Assembly (NCBI GenBank): GCA_963681505.1
Contig: OY811983.1
Location: forward strand, 3,499,615 to 3,563,614
Source of the DNA: Eunapius fragilis
Lineage: Eukaryota > Porifera > Demospongiae > Spongillida > Spongillidae
Direction: 5' to 3'
DNA length: 64,000 nucleotides
This document shows, piece by piece, positions 32,819 to 46,400 of this stretch. A program made the position numbers and the translations under genes. Below the pieces are notes generated by a model. The model made no database searches, was not told where the DNA came from, and worked only from the letters and a program-made list of their open reading frames with translations. Position 1 is the stretch's first letter; every line of letters begins with the position of its first letter.

Positions 32819-35800
32819 GTGTAGCACAGAAAGCCTCGTCCCCAACGGCAGGAAGCAATTGCAACGAATCTCTCCAGCTTGTACTTAGATGTACCATACG
32901 GTGATACGCAACCGAACTCTCTGTACATGGACCGTACTGTAGTTGTCGGGTCCTATTTGATACACAACTTATATTTGCTTCCTACCTGTAACTTACTACC
33001 TAAATTTAAAACGGCAATAAATTTTAAACCTCACGTCATTATTAGGGGGGGGGGGGGGTATAAATATTCTCACGCTCTAAATTGATTCAGTTCCTCCTAT
33101 GCGAAAACGCGGTAGAACAGGACGTCCATTGTCCTGCCTAACCCTAAGTTATAGAATTGCCTGGGTCTCTGGCTCAGGATATCTTCCCTTGAGGAAGTCG
33201 CCCTGCCGCAACTCCAGCTACTGCTGTTTCAACTAGGTACAGTTCCAGCCGCGGTCCCTGGCCGCACGCTGGAAAAAGGAGTTTTTCTCCGCGTAGCTAG
33301 TGTACACTCTGACCTGCCATTGGCATATAGAAGGAAGGTCACGAAAGCAGTTGTGGATGATATAAAAAGATGGGACGAGGATGTAGCACGCCTGTGTTTC
33401 TAAGTATGTGTCGCACAGGCTCATCCTGTTCCCAACATTTTGTTAAGTTATAATGCACAAGTGTTATTGTACAATTGTGTTCCTCGTCTAATGTAATATT
33501 GTTCTAAATAGAGCGTTTCACTTCACACTTCGTTTACGTTAGACACGTGTGTCTTAGCAGAGATTATCTAGGGCCCAAGCCTACTTCAAGTGGGACGAGG
33601 AACGACGTAGGAAGTTTTTTTTTTTCTTCCCTATGTCGTTACTAACCCCCTAGCTGTAACAAGTTATCTACAAGGCCAGGAATTGGAACCAATACGTATC
33701 TGCACCATAATATCGGTACCGTGATGGCAGCTGCAAACTCATGGCACTGTGTGCGCGACTAAAAATAGGAGGACCATATGTAGCTGAGCGGTACCATCGT
33801 TGGTGGGATCGCTACCTGATGACTCCGTACCATTTACAGTGCGTGACCGACAACACATACTACAATAGCCACACCCAACCATGGAGCGCATGCGCACTTT
33901 AGTGTTGGTTGTCATTAATTAGAATTTTGTAAACATTGCTATTCACGGACGAACGATAAGGTGCGTTTAAAGATAAATGATAGTAGAACTGGGGTAAGAA
34001 GCGTCATTCTTATTTTGAAGCACCTGAATTTCTTTGCGCATGTGCAGCGAGGAGCGTTCACTTCACATATTGTTTGCCCTATCACGAAACCACCACAGAC
34101 GGTTATTGACTTGGGTACCGGTTTCCTGACAGTGTGGTTGGGAGGGCAATGTTAGCTTGTAGTTATGCGAAGAAATTTGGTTGCCCTACCGCTCAAAACC
34201 TGTTCTGTAGGAAGCTCCCCGTACCAATATATACTGTACTCCAGGCACGCGTCAAATGGCACCATGCAGAAAGATACTGGAGATGGGTACAGCGCCATCT
34301 CAACTTGTCCAAAGAAAGATCATTGTGTTCTGTGGAGATAACAATAGAATGGCTGTGGTCCAGGGGACGGACGACTGCCCCCGAGGGGAAGAGGGTGGGG
34401 GGTTGTATGTAAAAACACACTGGCTACCTACCTACACACGTGCACACTACACAAAGTCATCAGCTAGAGGCCATCTGCAAATAACTTCTCAGCCTAGTGG
34501 TGGGGTTATCCATTGTAACGCTGCTCACATCCCACTGCCACTGAACGGGCTAACTACACCCATAAGGGGGGGGGGGGGGGGGGGGGGGGGGGGAGAGGAA
34601 ATGGGGGGAGGGAGGGGGGTGTTACAGTAGCAATGCACCGTTGCCTAAAATTGGCCTACACCAGTAATACCATTCATTAAACCATCTCAACATCTTTCCA
34701 TCTGAACTTTGTGACCCTATTCTTACTGATACAGTACTGTCAATTTCATTTCTCAACAGACAGTACTATTATACAGGGTGGGCTATTATCCAGGACAACA
34801 ATTGGGACAGTATCCAGCAAAATCACCCTTCTGGGTAGTTTTTCAAGTTTTCATTTTCCATGAATTCCAAATAGCTTCTATCAAATGGTCCTTATGCATC
34901 CAAAATTGGACTATCCATCATAACATTTCAATGCGAGCGTTACTTTTCTGTTGCTTGTCCTTGAAAATTTGATAGTATCGTAGGGGTGATTTTGCAGGAC
35001 ACTGTTCCAATTAGTGATAAAGAGGATGAAAACTTAGCAGAACGTGACCTGGTTCTAATTGTGCGGTATTCCTGGCTGCTGTATATTACTGTCTGCTTTG
35101 TCATTTTCATCCAACTCTTGTCTGTGTGAAGTGCAGATTTGCTGTGTGTGGAAAACTTAACTGCAGTACAAAATCAAAGTCACCCATGTTAATTTTAATA
35201 AATGTTGCGGTCATAGATTATTGAACTTGCAAGTTCCCATGAATAGGCACTGTGGACTTATTATACACTTCCTTGCTCATTCTGTTAAGTTAAAGATTGG
35301 AGGTGGCAATATTGGCCAGAGCAAGCTCCTCTGACACACACCCCAAAAAATTTGTCTTGTAAGTGGGGGTAGACACGTTCCTGAAGTGATTACCCATTAC
35401 CACACCCACCACTGTATACTGGCACACACACTTTAACAACATGCTGTGTAATTTATCACTACACGCGCACATTCTCATAGTCATCCCTTTAACATGGTTC
35501 GTTCATCGCACAACAGTGCAACCAGTCAAGACTACTCCATACACCTAATTGAATGATTACCTGATACATGTATTACCCTATCTCACTTGCTGCATGATAT
35601 GAAGTGGTGAATCATTGCACAAAGGCTTTATGAGAATCGCAGATCCAAAGTGTTGATAAAGTTATTTCCTTTGTTCTTTTGTCCTGACCTTAAACGTAAA
35701 TGTGAAATGTGTTGTGTTGAGACAGTACTAATTTCTCAGAGATGCACATCATGTCTCTGTAACTGCCCCAAATCTTTGTGACATACACATGGTCATGCAT

Positions 35801-36070
35801 TTGGTTTGTGCTGTTTTAAGAAGTTACTGTATAGCGGGGCATTTGTGTTTATACAAATTACAGAAGATAGGGCCAAGACGGCCTTCGTTACACATAAGGG
35901 TCTGTACCAATCCAAGATGATGCCTTTGGATTAAATGGTGTTAGAACTTTCTATTATACCCCCCTCATATCCCAGCAGCAATTGGGGCATATAATTAGGA
36001 TGCAATTTCTGCACATACATAGTTGATGTACTGCATTTCTTATTTTCACCACTTCTTGGAATAGGTAAAG
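32819..36070. other. Divergent intergenic region between SKI2 and BRK1
   Basis: No further coding exon is recognised. A minus-strand frame with Met at 32897 (MVHLSTSWRDSLQ) runs into the SKI2 start but does not match the splice phase, so it is taken as 5' leader. Poly-G tracts occur at 33043-33058 and 34566-34593. The segment 33840-33960, with an NRF1-type palindrome and a good donor (AAG|GTGCGT at 33958), is a plausible promoter and first exon for the plus-strand gene. The rest shows no structure I can name. Confidence 0.4.
33886..33895. promoter_or_regulatory. NRF1-like palindrome GCGCATGCGC
   Basis: The sequence GCGCATGCGCA matches the core of the animal NRF1 binding site, in the gap between the divergent SKI2 and BRK1 genes. 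A similar GCATGCGCA lies at about 49600 inside an RNF213 intron, so occurrence alone is weak evidence. Function is inference. Confidence 0.35.
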
Positions 36071-36274
36071 ATGTCCTCCGTCCAAAGTCAAATCCAACAA
36101 GATTGGAACAACAGAGAATTTGTAGAAACTATTGCAACCAGCATAAAGAAGATAGCTGAATTCCTCAACGCATTTGACTTGTCAGCACGGTCTCGACTAG
36201 CAAAATTGAATCAGAAGCTCGTGTACCTTGAGAGACAAGTGGGATACCTAGAGGCACGGGTTACGAAGAGCTGA
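36071..36274 (+). CDS. BRK1: BRICK1, WAVE/SCAR complex subunit
   Basis: A complete 67-codon frame, slightly shorter than human BRK1 (75). Conserved segments are [40 protein letters not shown] and [14 protein letters not shown], the single long coiled-coil helix that joins WAVE and ABI in the WAVE regulatory complex, which activates Arp2/3-driven actin branching at membranes. The length difference lies in a shorter N-terminus and in the tail after the EARVTK motif. The start Met sits six bases after GGAATAG|GTAAAG, a possible splice acceptor, so a non-coding first exon upstream is likely. The whole coding region is one exon. It is divergent from SKI2 and convergent with RNF213. Confidence 0.95.
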   Translation: MSSVQSQIQQDWNNREFVETIATSIKKIAEFLNAFDLSARSRLAKLNQKLVYLERQVGYLEARVTKS

Positions 36275-37487
36275 GCTCAAGCATCATTTCAGTTTTGACT
36301 ACTGAAGTTGAATTTGTGTTATATTATAACAAGAATGTGTTTTTTCTTTACCTGAGCAGTCATTCAGCTACTTTTCTGTGGCACTTTTGTATTTAATTTG
36401 AGCTAAGTTGTGAAATTAACTGTTTAGTAACTACGTACAATGTGAAATGGAGTTAAACCGGGTGAAAATTAGGGGCTAACCCCAAGCCTTTTGGATGTGA
36501 GCATTAATATTACTCTAAGGTAATATATTAAAAGTATCTATTGCATTGGTAGATGTCAACCTTAGCTTATTTGCTACTTATTATTCACGAAAATGATAAT
36601 TAACCATTTTATGGAGTTATATACTGTGGCCTGAATTTTTTAAATTTTAATTGCATGAAAGCATCAACTTAATTTGATGCTCCTTTCTGGAAATTTTTTA
36701 TAATTAATATGCACTAGGTCCCTTTTAAGATAAAATATATACGTATACTTTGCATGCAGTTGCTAAAAATTCTTAATTCTCGTGGTCTACATTTGCAGGA
36801 GCCTAATTATGAGTTTAATTTATGGCAGCCATAGAGTGATGGGCTTGTAGAGATTTGGCGGGGCCATGCAGACATGAAGGTGTCATAATCAGTTACGAGA
36901 TGTATTTGATCAAGCGCTCATCATGAGCTGTGTGATGTCACCGTTAGTCACCCCTCACTCCTGCAGGTGTTGGGGGGAGTGGGGAAGAGAAGTGCATATC
37001 ACATTCTCCTGTTTGGCTTCTCATCTTGTAAGGTTACAGCAGACTTTGATTATGGCAGAATCAGTGTCACTCTATAGGCTAGACAAGATGTCTGCCCTAA
37101 CCTTTTGAAGCAGCTAGGTTTTTAGTAGATATGTACTGATTTGTATATAGCAATTATGCAATTGACGTGTATTCTAAATGTCCAAATGCAATACATGAAA
37201 CAATGGCAATACGTAGGTGGATATTGGACACAAGTGTGCAAGCGTACTCTCGTAAACTTCAATGTAAGATGCCAAGAAAATGCATACAAATGTACACTAC
37301 AACAGCTGGATCAATATGTCCACCTCTGCACTAATCATATAACAATTGAATTGGCAAACATATTCAGAAATCAAAATGACATGGTACATGTGTATATGGG
37401 ACATATAGGTCACTTACAGTAACTGCAATTTGACTACACAGTGATACTGTTAATTAAATCAATTGAGTAACAACACAGTAATCTAAA
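36275..37487. other. Convergent intergenic region, BRK1 to RNF213
   Basis: Holds the 3' ends of both genes. No coding exon, RNA gene or repeat array recognised. Open frames at 36923-37108 and 37141-37422 have no family resemblance. Confidence 0.45.
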
Positions 37488-40400
37488 CTATCGGCCCCTT
37501 CTCTGTTTGTCTTGGTACATAACTATGTGCTTCCAAACAGCAACGGCTTGGCTATTCATTAGTTCAATTTCATTCAGCCCATCGAAGTATTGTGTACCAA
37601 GGGAAATGCCATGAGTGTCCACAAATGCCTGCAATGTGTCCATGAGACTGGAATTGAAAAAGGGCTGCTCATGATACATGTATATGAGGTCATCTCAATA
37701 CACAGGGAAACATGTAGCAATACAGAAACATATGAGAAGATACAGCAAAAAAGATGTAAACTTACGACCATTGCAATTCAGATGATGAATGCCGTAAATG
37801 TGTCTCAATAAATTCAAATAGCATTCCCAACAAAAGTTCGATATCATAAGAATGAAGTATTCTATTAAGCGCTGATGCTTGGTCCTCAGTTAAGTTATCT
37901 GAAAATCCATTATCCAGCTGTTCAAAGGGCTCCTAGGAATAGTTTGAAGGGAAAAAAAGGAACAACAAATCCAGGCAATCTTGCAGCTCACCTGTCCATT
38001 TAAAGATAACTGCCTGGCAAGCTCAACAGACACTGTTTGCCATAAAGAGATAATGTGCTTCAATCTGCAGTACTTTTGTGCCTGACAAACAAATAAATAT
38101 AGGTTTTTTGAACATTGTATTGTAAGGAAAAATAACAACTTACCACAGAACAAAACTGTTTACCCATCTTCAGAGCCCTTTCAGCATACTCCCCAAGGTT
38201 CTTTTCAGCTTTAGCCCCTCCCGAGGACACAAACACCAATATGATCTCTACTGCATCCATGGCTTCCTTCAGCTTATGCACGGATCTCAGTTCATTAATG
38301 ATCTGCTCTTGAAGCTCACGTGATAAGCTCTCCTAGATATGGAAACATACCAGGTAGCAACTGAGCAAACTTGTGATATGAGTGGTGGACTTGATTACGA
38401 GGACAATACTTAAGGATTTGGGAGATGCAAGCACTTGTGGAACGTTAACATCCTGCTATCAACTATTACAGTATGACTTAGTACCATCGGCGAAGGACAA
38501 ACTAGAGCCCATTAAAGAAAATAAATTGCTACTGATATCAGCTGGCATCCCAAAAATATGTGCCGACAACGCCCTGCTTTCTGTTTAACATCACTAATAA
38601 GTAGATGTTACCCACGTACGTTACTGAATGAAAAACATTAATAACCCACAATAATGCATGCAGTTATGTATACGCGCACACACCATGGCTACGACAGAGA
38701 AGATTACGATCGAGGAAGCGACAACAAGTATGTCTAGAAGTACATAATATAGGTTCTGCCAGACAATTTCTGGCTGACGAATGTGTTTAATCTAAAGAAT
38801 GTATGGAAGTCATTGAAAAGCAGCAAGTGTGCGTTTCGTTTCCATTTGTTACGAACAAACTACATGGCACCAAGATGAAGACAGTTCCAAAGAAGTGCAG
38901 CTTGTATAATTGCTTTCCAGGCTTTCCAACATATTTAGAAGCAGTGTTTTAGCAGTGTTTGTGAACCTGCAACCACAGCTGCAGATCTTACCAGTGCAGA
39001 GGAATGTAGGCCTACATCAGCAGGTACATCTGGATAAGGATCCAGTGATTGTGGTACAGATTGCTTGTGTGCTGGAAGGTCGGAGTGAAGGGGTAGAAAC
39101 ATTGCATTACATTAGCTCAGAAAGAAGCAGGAGTACTGTCACTACTTCAAGAGAAAGCAGAAGAAAATAGTCCCAATGCTTGCAGAATGACAGTAGAGTT
39201 AAATAAACTTATTAACATTAAATATTGTGAGATCTCTGATATCTTGATTATTGTGGCTTGATTATATCTATTAAAATTAATCAATACCTATAAATGGTTA
39301 TGGAAATAATATTGGCCAATGTAATGGAAATTGTAATATGTATATAATATGAAAATGTCTATATCAAAACCACTGTACAGTGATTATGAAATATCCATAT
39401 GTTCCATTCCGTGTTATTGTCCATATTGTACAATTTGACAATTTGAAACTATGCCTTAACCCTTGACCAGCGCTAAGTCATAATCAATGCATCATATTTA
39501 ACTCATAAGGACTTCACCCGTTGTTGCAGATGGATGAACAAATGTCACAGGTTATGAATAACTGAAGCAGACAAGGTAACAATTGTTCCAAACCTTTGTT
39601 CAAAAAACATTGGCTGTACCATGCCTCTAGATAACCAGTCTCTCCATTCAACACATTCTGATAAGTTAATGTTTCATATGGACTAAATAAAAATTGGTAT
39701 ATTGTACCCACCAGCAGCCAATTTGAATAAGCATATGTACATGTTACAAATACATGGCAGCAAACAACTTTTGCCATGTTGTATGTGTGCTTATCCTACA
39801 CATGTACAGTGCAATGGGATGGCAAGACGTGCTAGTGAAAAAAAACAGTGGTCAAGTGGGTCCCCACGCTGTACCCTAGATTCTGAAGAAATGGTGCCAG
39901 AGAATAGGATGTTGACCACAGCACAACAAAAGCACATGGAAGTACTTCTAAACATTGTGTGGTGGCCATACATACCAAGTACGACTTGCTGTAACTATTA
40001 ACACCAAGTTTACGTAAGACGACGGGACTTCAATGGATTTTCAATCGATGCTGAGGAAAAAAAGGTGCAGTGTTCGCCTATGAAGCTCATGGATTGTTCT
40101 TTGCTCTTTGATATGTATACCAATAAAATTACTGACAAATTAGCTCAAAAACACAGTGCACCTTGGCCACCGATGAAGCAGCTTTGGCACTTTGCAGTAT
40201 GACAGCGATTGGCAACCTTACAGTTCTTACACATCTACATTGATGCACTGCGAATGGGCTATCAGAAAAGGTGTTTAGCTGCTGGCGCTACCGTTCCCAC
40301 AAGGCCTCAAAGAAACGAGCCTATGAGCGAAGGATCCTTGAAGTTGAGCATGCTTCCTTCACCCCACTCATCTTCTCTGCCACCAGTGGCTTAGGAAGGG

Positions 40401-43400
40401 AGGCCACAGTGGTCTACAAACATATTGCTGCCCAGCTCTCAACAAAGTGTATAGTTCAGCCATGGCCTGGATCCGATGCCATCTTTTGTTCTCCCTCCTA
40501 CGCTCCTCCATCATGTGCATCAGAGGAGCTTGATCATCTTTAGGCTATGCCTTTAACCACTACCCTGTTGACCTGATAGCAAAGGTTGCACAGGTCTCAT
40601 CCAGTCTTTAGTTTGTTGACTGACTACCACCTATTTAATATCACTGATTGTATATTAGTATTCATGGTGTATCCAAGTCTTTATATGTTTTTACATGAGA
40701 AAAAAATTGCTTAAGTATTGAAAGAAGGAATTACGAAACTTTTATTTTCCCCAAACTTAGCAATGAATGTAATTATACAACTTATTGGGCATAATGTTGT
40801 CAGACTTTACATATGAACAGTAAGCTATCAACAAGATGGTTAGTACATGCATCAGAGTTGCGTAAACAGTTGAAAATAGCTGTTATAAAATGTTTAATCT
40901 CACAGTGGTCTAGGTTTACACAGTTACGCAGCTGTGATAACATTAGGAATTGAATTATGGCAAATCTACAATTCATCAGACGTGTACATGTACGAATATA
41001 AAGTGCCTCCATTTCACGCTGAACCCAAATCACACACTGTACCTGGTGAACTTTCTTCCTGATTGCTCCAAATGTGGCTTCCGTATATCTATCTTCTTTG
41101 AATACAACATTTGGTATCTCCAGCATGATGCGAGGTTTCCCATAAATAAACCTATCAAGGATGTGTTTCTCCAATGCTGCAAAGTCATACTCAATCTGCT
41201 GTCCTTTGCCATAGGTCAGGGAGTATTGACAGTGTGACAAAACAATGGGGATCAACTGATGCTCATAGTCAACAACGTGACAGCTGTTGATCTGTGTAAG
41301 TGGGATTTTCTGCACTGCCCACTTGTCACTAAAAGGTTAACATTACTCTGCTATTAACACACGTGGGCACATAAGTTACCATACCCTTGCTCCCTGCACT
41401 TCTCCATAAAATCGTTGTGTGTACAGACCAGAAAATCCACCAGCGAGGTTGTACATACTCCTGCACCAGTAGTTGTTGGGATAAGGTAGTCCAACTTTGT
41501 GCCCAGTGATATTGATGGGACTAGATACTTGTGATCAACTCGCAAGCGAGCTATATATAAATATACACATGGAGCAGGAGTGAAAGAAAGAAACATGGGC
41601 ACTTAAAGCTGCTCACCATGCTCAGGAAGCCTCTCATGAACCAATTCCCAAGCCTTAGACAGACTACTGACCATCTTCTCAAGTTGATTACGGGTACCTT
41701 CCACTTAAAGATAACAACCTCTGACTTACATGTATGCACAAAAACTAAACATAATTACCTTTCTCATTCCGAATTAATTGACCGATTGTCATTTTCCCAT
41801 CCTTCCGGTCAAAATGGCCATTGCATTTCTTATACAAGAACTGTTGAAGCTGGACTATGTCTGGAAGATACTGTGTAGCTCTCAAATTTGGTTCCTGCAC
41901 AAAGAAAGATATTTCTGTGTTCAGGGTTGCCAATGAAGATCTTTAACTGCAAACCTCTTGCAAAAATGCATAGAGTAACGAATATTTTTTGTGATGATTT
42001 TTGGCCAACAGGATTTGGTTAAGATGTTCCAGAGAAATCCTAGGCCTGTATACCCAGAAGTGTGGCTCTGTGCTATTTTCATCTATTTTTGCTCTTTCGT
42101 ACACAGTGAAAAACAGCCTGTCTTGCTCTGTATGGAAAAGAAATCAGCAATATAAAAAATAAATTGCACGACATGACACACCACGTATGTGGCAATGGTT
42201 AGAGCTCATACAATAATTACATCATACACAAGGTATAAAATGGTTTCTATAATGCTCCACAAACCTTTGTCCTGGTCATTAAGCATTGCCTGCATTGCTG
42301 CTCCAACTTGTTGATCACACTCCTATTGTTAGATACACAACATGATAACAAGCAGCATGACAGCATGCTATGTACATGCACTGACAGGACAGGAATTGAA
42401 AAGCACATGTACATGAATTTTTTATGCAATACATATTACAGTAAGTGGATTGGAAGTGAGGCCAATCAATACATACTACTGCAGTATTGAGTACAAAATG
42501 GCATGGAGAGACTCAAATTGGAATATTGAAGGCCAAAAGGCACTATCATTTTGAGATGTTTTTTTTGGTCCACTTGCCTCACTCAAGTTATTGCATAACA
42601 GTGGGTGGGCAAGCAGTGCTCTTCTGAAAATGGGTTTTATTTAAGACAATATGGTTTAATCAAAGAGGCAACCATGTACCCTTAAATTAGAAAATGACAT
42701 ATCATAGTGTAGTGGCAAAAGGAAAGAATACATATCGCAATAAGGCATCTAACAGCAGTAGTACAGAACAAGATCAGGCATTTACCAGTCTATATTATGC
42801 TATTGTGAGTGAGATACACCTTTTAATTCTAATGTCTTTGGCTATCCTTGGAGCAGCTCGTCTCACCTGGTATGAAACACGATTTGCAAATGCACAGAGT
42901 AACTTAATAAATAAGGGCCAAAGATCACCTATTTAGTAAGGACTTAAATTTTATTCAGAAGATACATGTAGGTAAGAGCTTAGAACAACTCGCTTTTTCC
43001 GCTTAGCTATAAATAGCTGTCATGACAAAAAAAAAGCATTGAATACAGTTAGGTTTTCAAAGATTCGGCTCAAACAGATAAGGACTTGTACAATGTGGCA
43101 AAACCATTAAATGTCACTGGAAAGCTGAATTGACTAATTGCTAAACAGTTTGTTATTTGTGGCCTTTAGTGGACAAAGTGCTATCAGGGAGATGCCCAGG
43201 ATGATAGACTTGTGCCCATTTCTTGTACTCAGTTGTCTTGGTTGTCTTTTTCCTTCCTTCCATTAAAAAAAAACTCGAGCTGTAAATGGTTTTAAAGAAC
43301 GCCAGTGTCACCAGCCACTATATATATGTATGACACATAGAGAAAAATACAAAAGCGAGTAATACCTTATTTGATATATAGGGTCATGCAGCATGCACAA

Positions 43401-46400
43401 TACAAATTCACTAACATATGGCAAGCCACACCTAGGCTTTCAAAAAGCTACAAATTTACAAAATGGTGGATTGTTGTATAAGAAGCACCGGAGGCATGAG
43501 ATCCTTGAACTAAATTTGGTAGAAAATGTTATCGCAAAACTGTTGTCATGTCCTACGAGACCTGCAAAATGTGCTCTGCTCATTATCATACAGTAAAAGT
43601 GCAGGAAATAAATAAATACTGCAGCTACATGTACGTTCGTGAATAAAAAAGTTAATAGAAACAATTCTTTTGTAGGATTTCAAGGCAATAGTGGTGAAAA
43701 AGGAAAAAAAAAGGTCAATTAATGAAACAGACCTACATTTAACGCGTTTATGCAATGATATGTGCTAAATATAGGTCTGCTTCATTTATTGAAGCTCGTT
43801 TCTTTCCTATTTATATCATTATTATCTTGAGATCCCATAAAACCTGTTCTATGTATTTTTTGTTAAACTATGCATTTTATAATCAAAAAACCCGAACTAC
43901 AATAGGTGATACATATACAAACCTTAAGGAAAGGCTGGATGTATGTTTGGTTGATCAACAACTCCCACTTGTCACGAGCATCTCTCCTTGCCAATGTACC
44001 TAGACCTCGAGTGGTATCATCTGCATGCGGAGGAAAACCATTTATACAATCCACAAGAGAAAAAAAGATTTGCTGACTTGTGGGAAGATCCTTAACAAGT
44101 ATGTTACGAAGAACAAGGTGGATGACAAGTACTGCCTCATCAACACTTCTCCCTAGTGCTTTTCCCAACAGAGTTACGTCTTTTTCAAGATGCTTCCATA
44201 GGAACTCTGCAATTTCATGGTCCCTCAATGCAGGTTTGATCAGTTGCACTAGATTAGCATTGGCATTCTGTGTGGGAAAAAAAAACCCCACATCACTCTA
44301 CAAGCAACCCTACAAAACCCGCCTAGAAATGTATAACATCTGTGTGCTGCCAATTAATAAAACTTTGGGTTTGGGGTAATACATTTGTACTCCAAGGCAT
44401 CACCTATATGCATGATAACAAGAAACAAGATATGGGTCATGCAACTTTATAATATATAGAGAAACCGTAGTTCCTTCGCGAGAGTTCTCTTATTCAGAGA
44501 TTCTGGATAAACATACATTAATAAAGCATGCATGCTGAACATTCATATAAAAGAGCACATCCGTAAATCAAAATACAGGTACATGTAGTTAAAAATACTC
44601 GCTTGCCATATTTTTCCAGTAACGTAATACTGTAGCATAATGTCAACCCTAATTACTGTACATGCCTCACAGAAAAAAAACCATTACGCTGGGAAACATT
44701 TTACTGACACAGTAAGCAAACCCTCCCTTTAAGGCTCAAGTATGTATTCCTCCTAGTCCCCAGGCCTGCCTACTTGGCTACACTACCTGGGTACTTTACA
44801 TTGCTCAATTAGAACCACAAAAGCATCCTGATGAATGACTCAAAGAAACAATCAACTTGCAGGTTAAACAATTATGTTATCAGATGTGTCAATTATTGCA
44901 ATTTATAAATCTTCATACCTGATTATTGCAACTGGCCCACAGTAAAGCTGAGTGCATCAGGGCCCTTAGAATACAACAAACAGCTGGGGATAGACCTCGC
45001 TCTGGAAGTGTGTTGCTGCGTCCTTCATGGGAGCCCAGTACATGACCTGTCTGGGTCTCGTCGGTACTAGATATATAAATACCAATGACACGTAATAACT
45101 AGTTCTGATATTCAAATACACTATTCCACCAACATAAAAGATACATGTACATGTTCTATGCTGATAGCACAAAGGTAACATCATAAATGTAAAGCCCTCT
45201 TCCCCCAGCGATAAAAGATGGCTCGTGGATAAACACAAATGCCAGTACCTTTGTAATCGCAAACACTTCTGCATATCTTTTTTTCATAATCATGTACAGC
45301 TAGCTACCATCTTATTTCCTTATGTACTAAACACATCTGCAGAGATATTCGTGGTCACAGTTGCACACACACGTTTAAATACAAGCCATTTTTTTGTTGT
45401 CAGTGAGGGGGTAGCAGTATCTTATGGTACTGTGATTTAGAATATCCTTTCATATTGGAGTGCGTATTTTTAAACGGATTAAAAAATTGTAGAATGCCAG
45501 ATAGGGCTCCTACATTACAAATCGTTTACATGAATAGCAACTTAACAACAAACCCACCACACGTGCAATGAACAATAGTATTCATGATCCGACTATACAT
45601 ATTGGACTGCAATATAGAAACACGTAACTAAACTGGCTGAGTGGCAGTTTCTCATTCCATGCATTCACAAAAGACAGTTTTAAGCAAAACAATTGCACAA
45701 CTCTGCATGCCGAGACTGCTATGAATTAAATATATTACGAGCCAAAATGTACATGGTCTCATGTATAGGACGATGATGAATGTAAGTGCTTACGTTCGAG
45801 CAGCACTATTGGTTGTAACCAAAACATGATCGAGACCACCAATTTGTGCACCACAGTGACATGTATACTGCATCATTGGTCTTCCACACTAAAGGTTAAA
45901 GGTGTACTAGTAAATGTACAGCTGAAATTCAGTCATGAAGCACACATACTTCAGTAACAAGGTATGGATGTCCCCTTGGACACTCTATATGGGATGATCA
46001 ATGTCATAGATAATCCAAACACAAATTGCTTACGATAAAATGTTCCAGAAATGGCTTTGCGAACATCAGGCAAATTATCCTCAGGCATGGTAGGTAGATA
46101 GGCATTCTATATTAGAAGAACCACAGTGTGTATATACATACACAATGACATCACAAGTTGCTTACCAACAAAGCACCTGGATTATTCAACATGTTGACAA
46201 GGGGTAATAGCTCATCTGTGTCCTTTCTAACAGATAAGACAATGGCTGTATGAACTACTATTGCAGTAAGGTCCCTTGATAGAGATGGCTGATGGGGGGA
46301 TACTTGCAGCTGAGGAAATGAACCACCTTGCTGGTTTGCGAGAAGCGCCTGCGCAACCCCTATCAGCTGAATAAAAAAGTCAAGGTATAAAAAACAAAAT

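Larger units (their letters stand above)
37488..45066 (-). other. RNF213: RNF213 exons: C-terminal domain
   Basis: Exons 48-59: 45066-44919, 44267-43923, 42322-42265, 42127-41955, 41894-41759, 41703-41617, 41550-41385, 41328-41043, 38332-38144, 38081-37992, 37932-37766, 37647-37488. Key segments are TQTGHVLGSHEGRSNTLPER, VVIHLVLRN-like EAVLVIHLVLRNILVKDLP, RPRISLEHLNQILLA, YLPDIVQLQQFLYKKCNGHF, TTTGAGVCTTSLVDFL, IVLSHCQYSLTYGKGQQIEY, RFIYGKPRIMLEIPNVVF, CRLKHIISLWQTVSVELARQ and VAVWKHIV near the stop. The final junction (TC|T) restores WSLMDTLQAF, matching human WSLRDTL. Confidence 0.93.
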
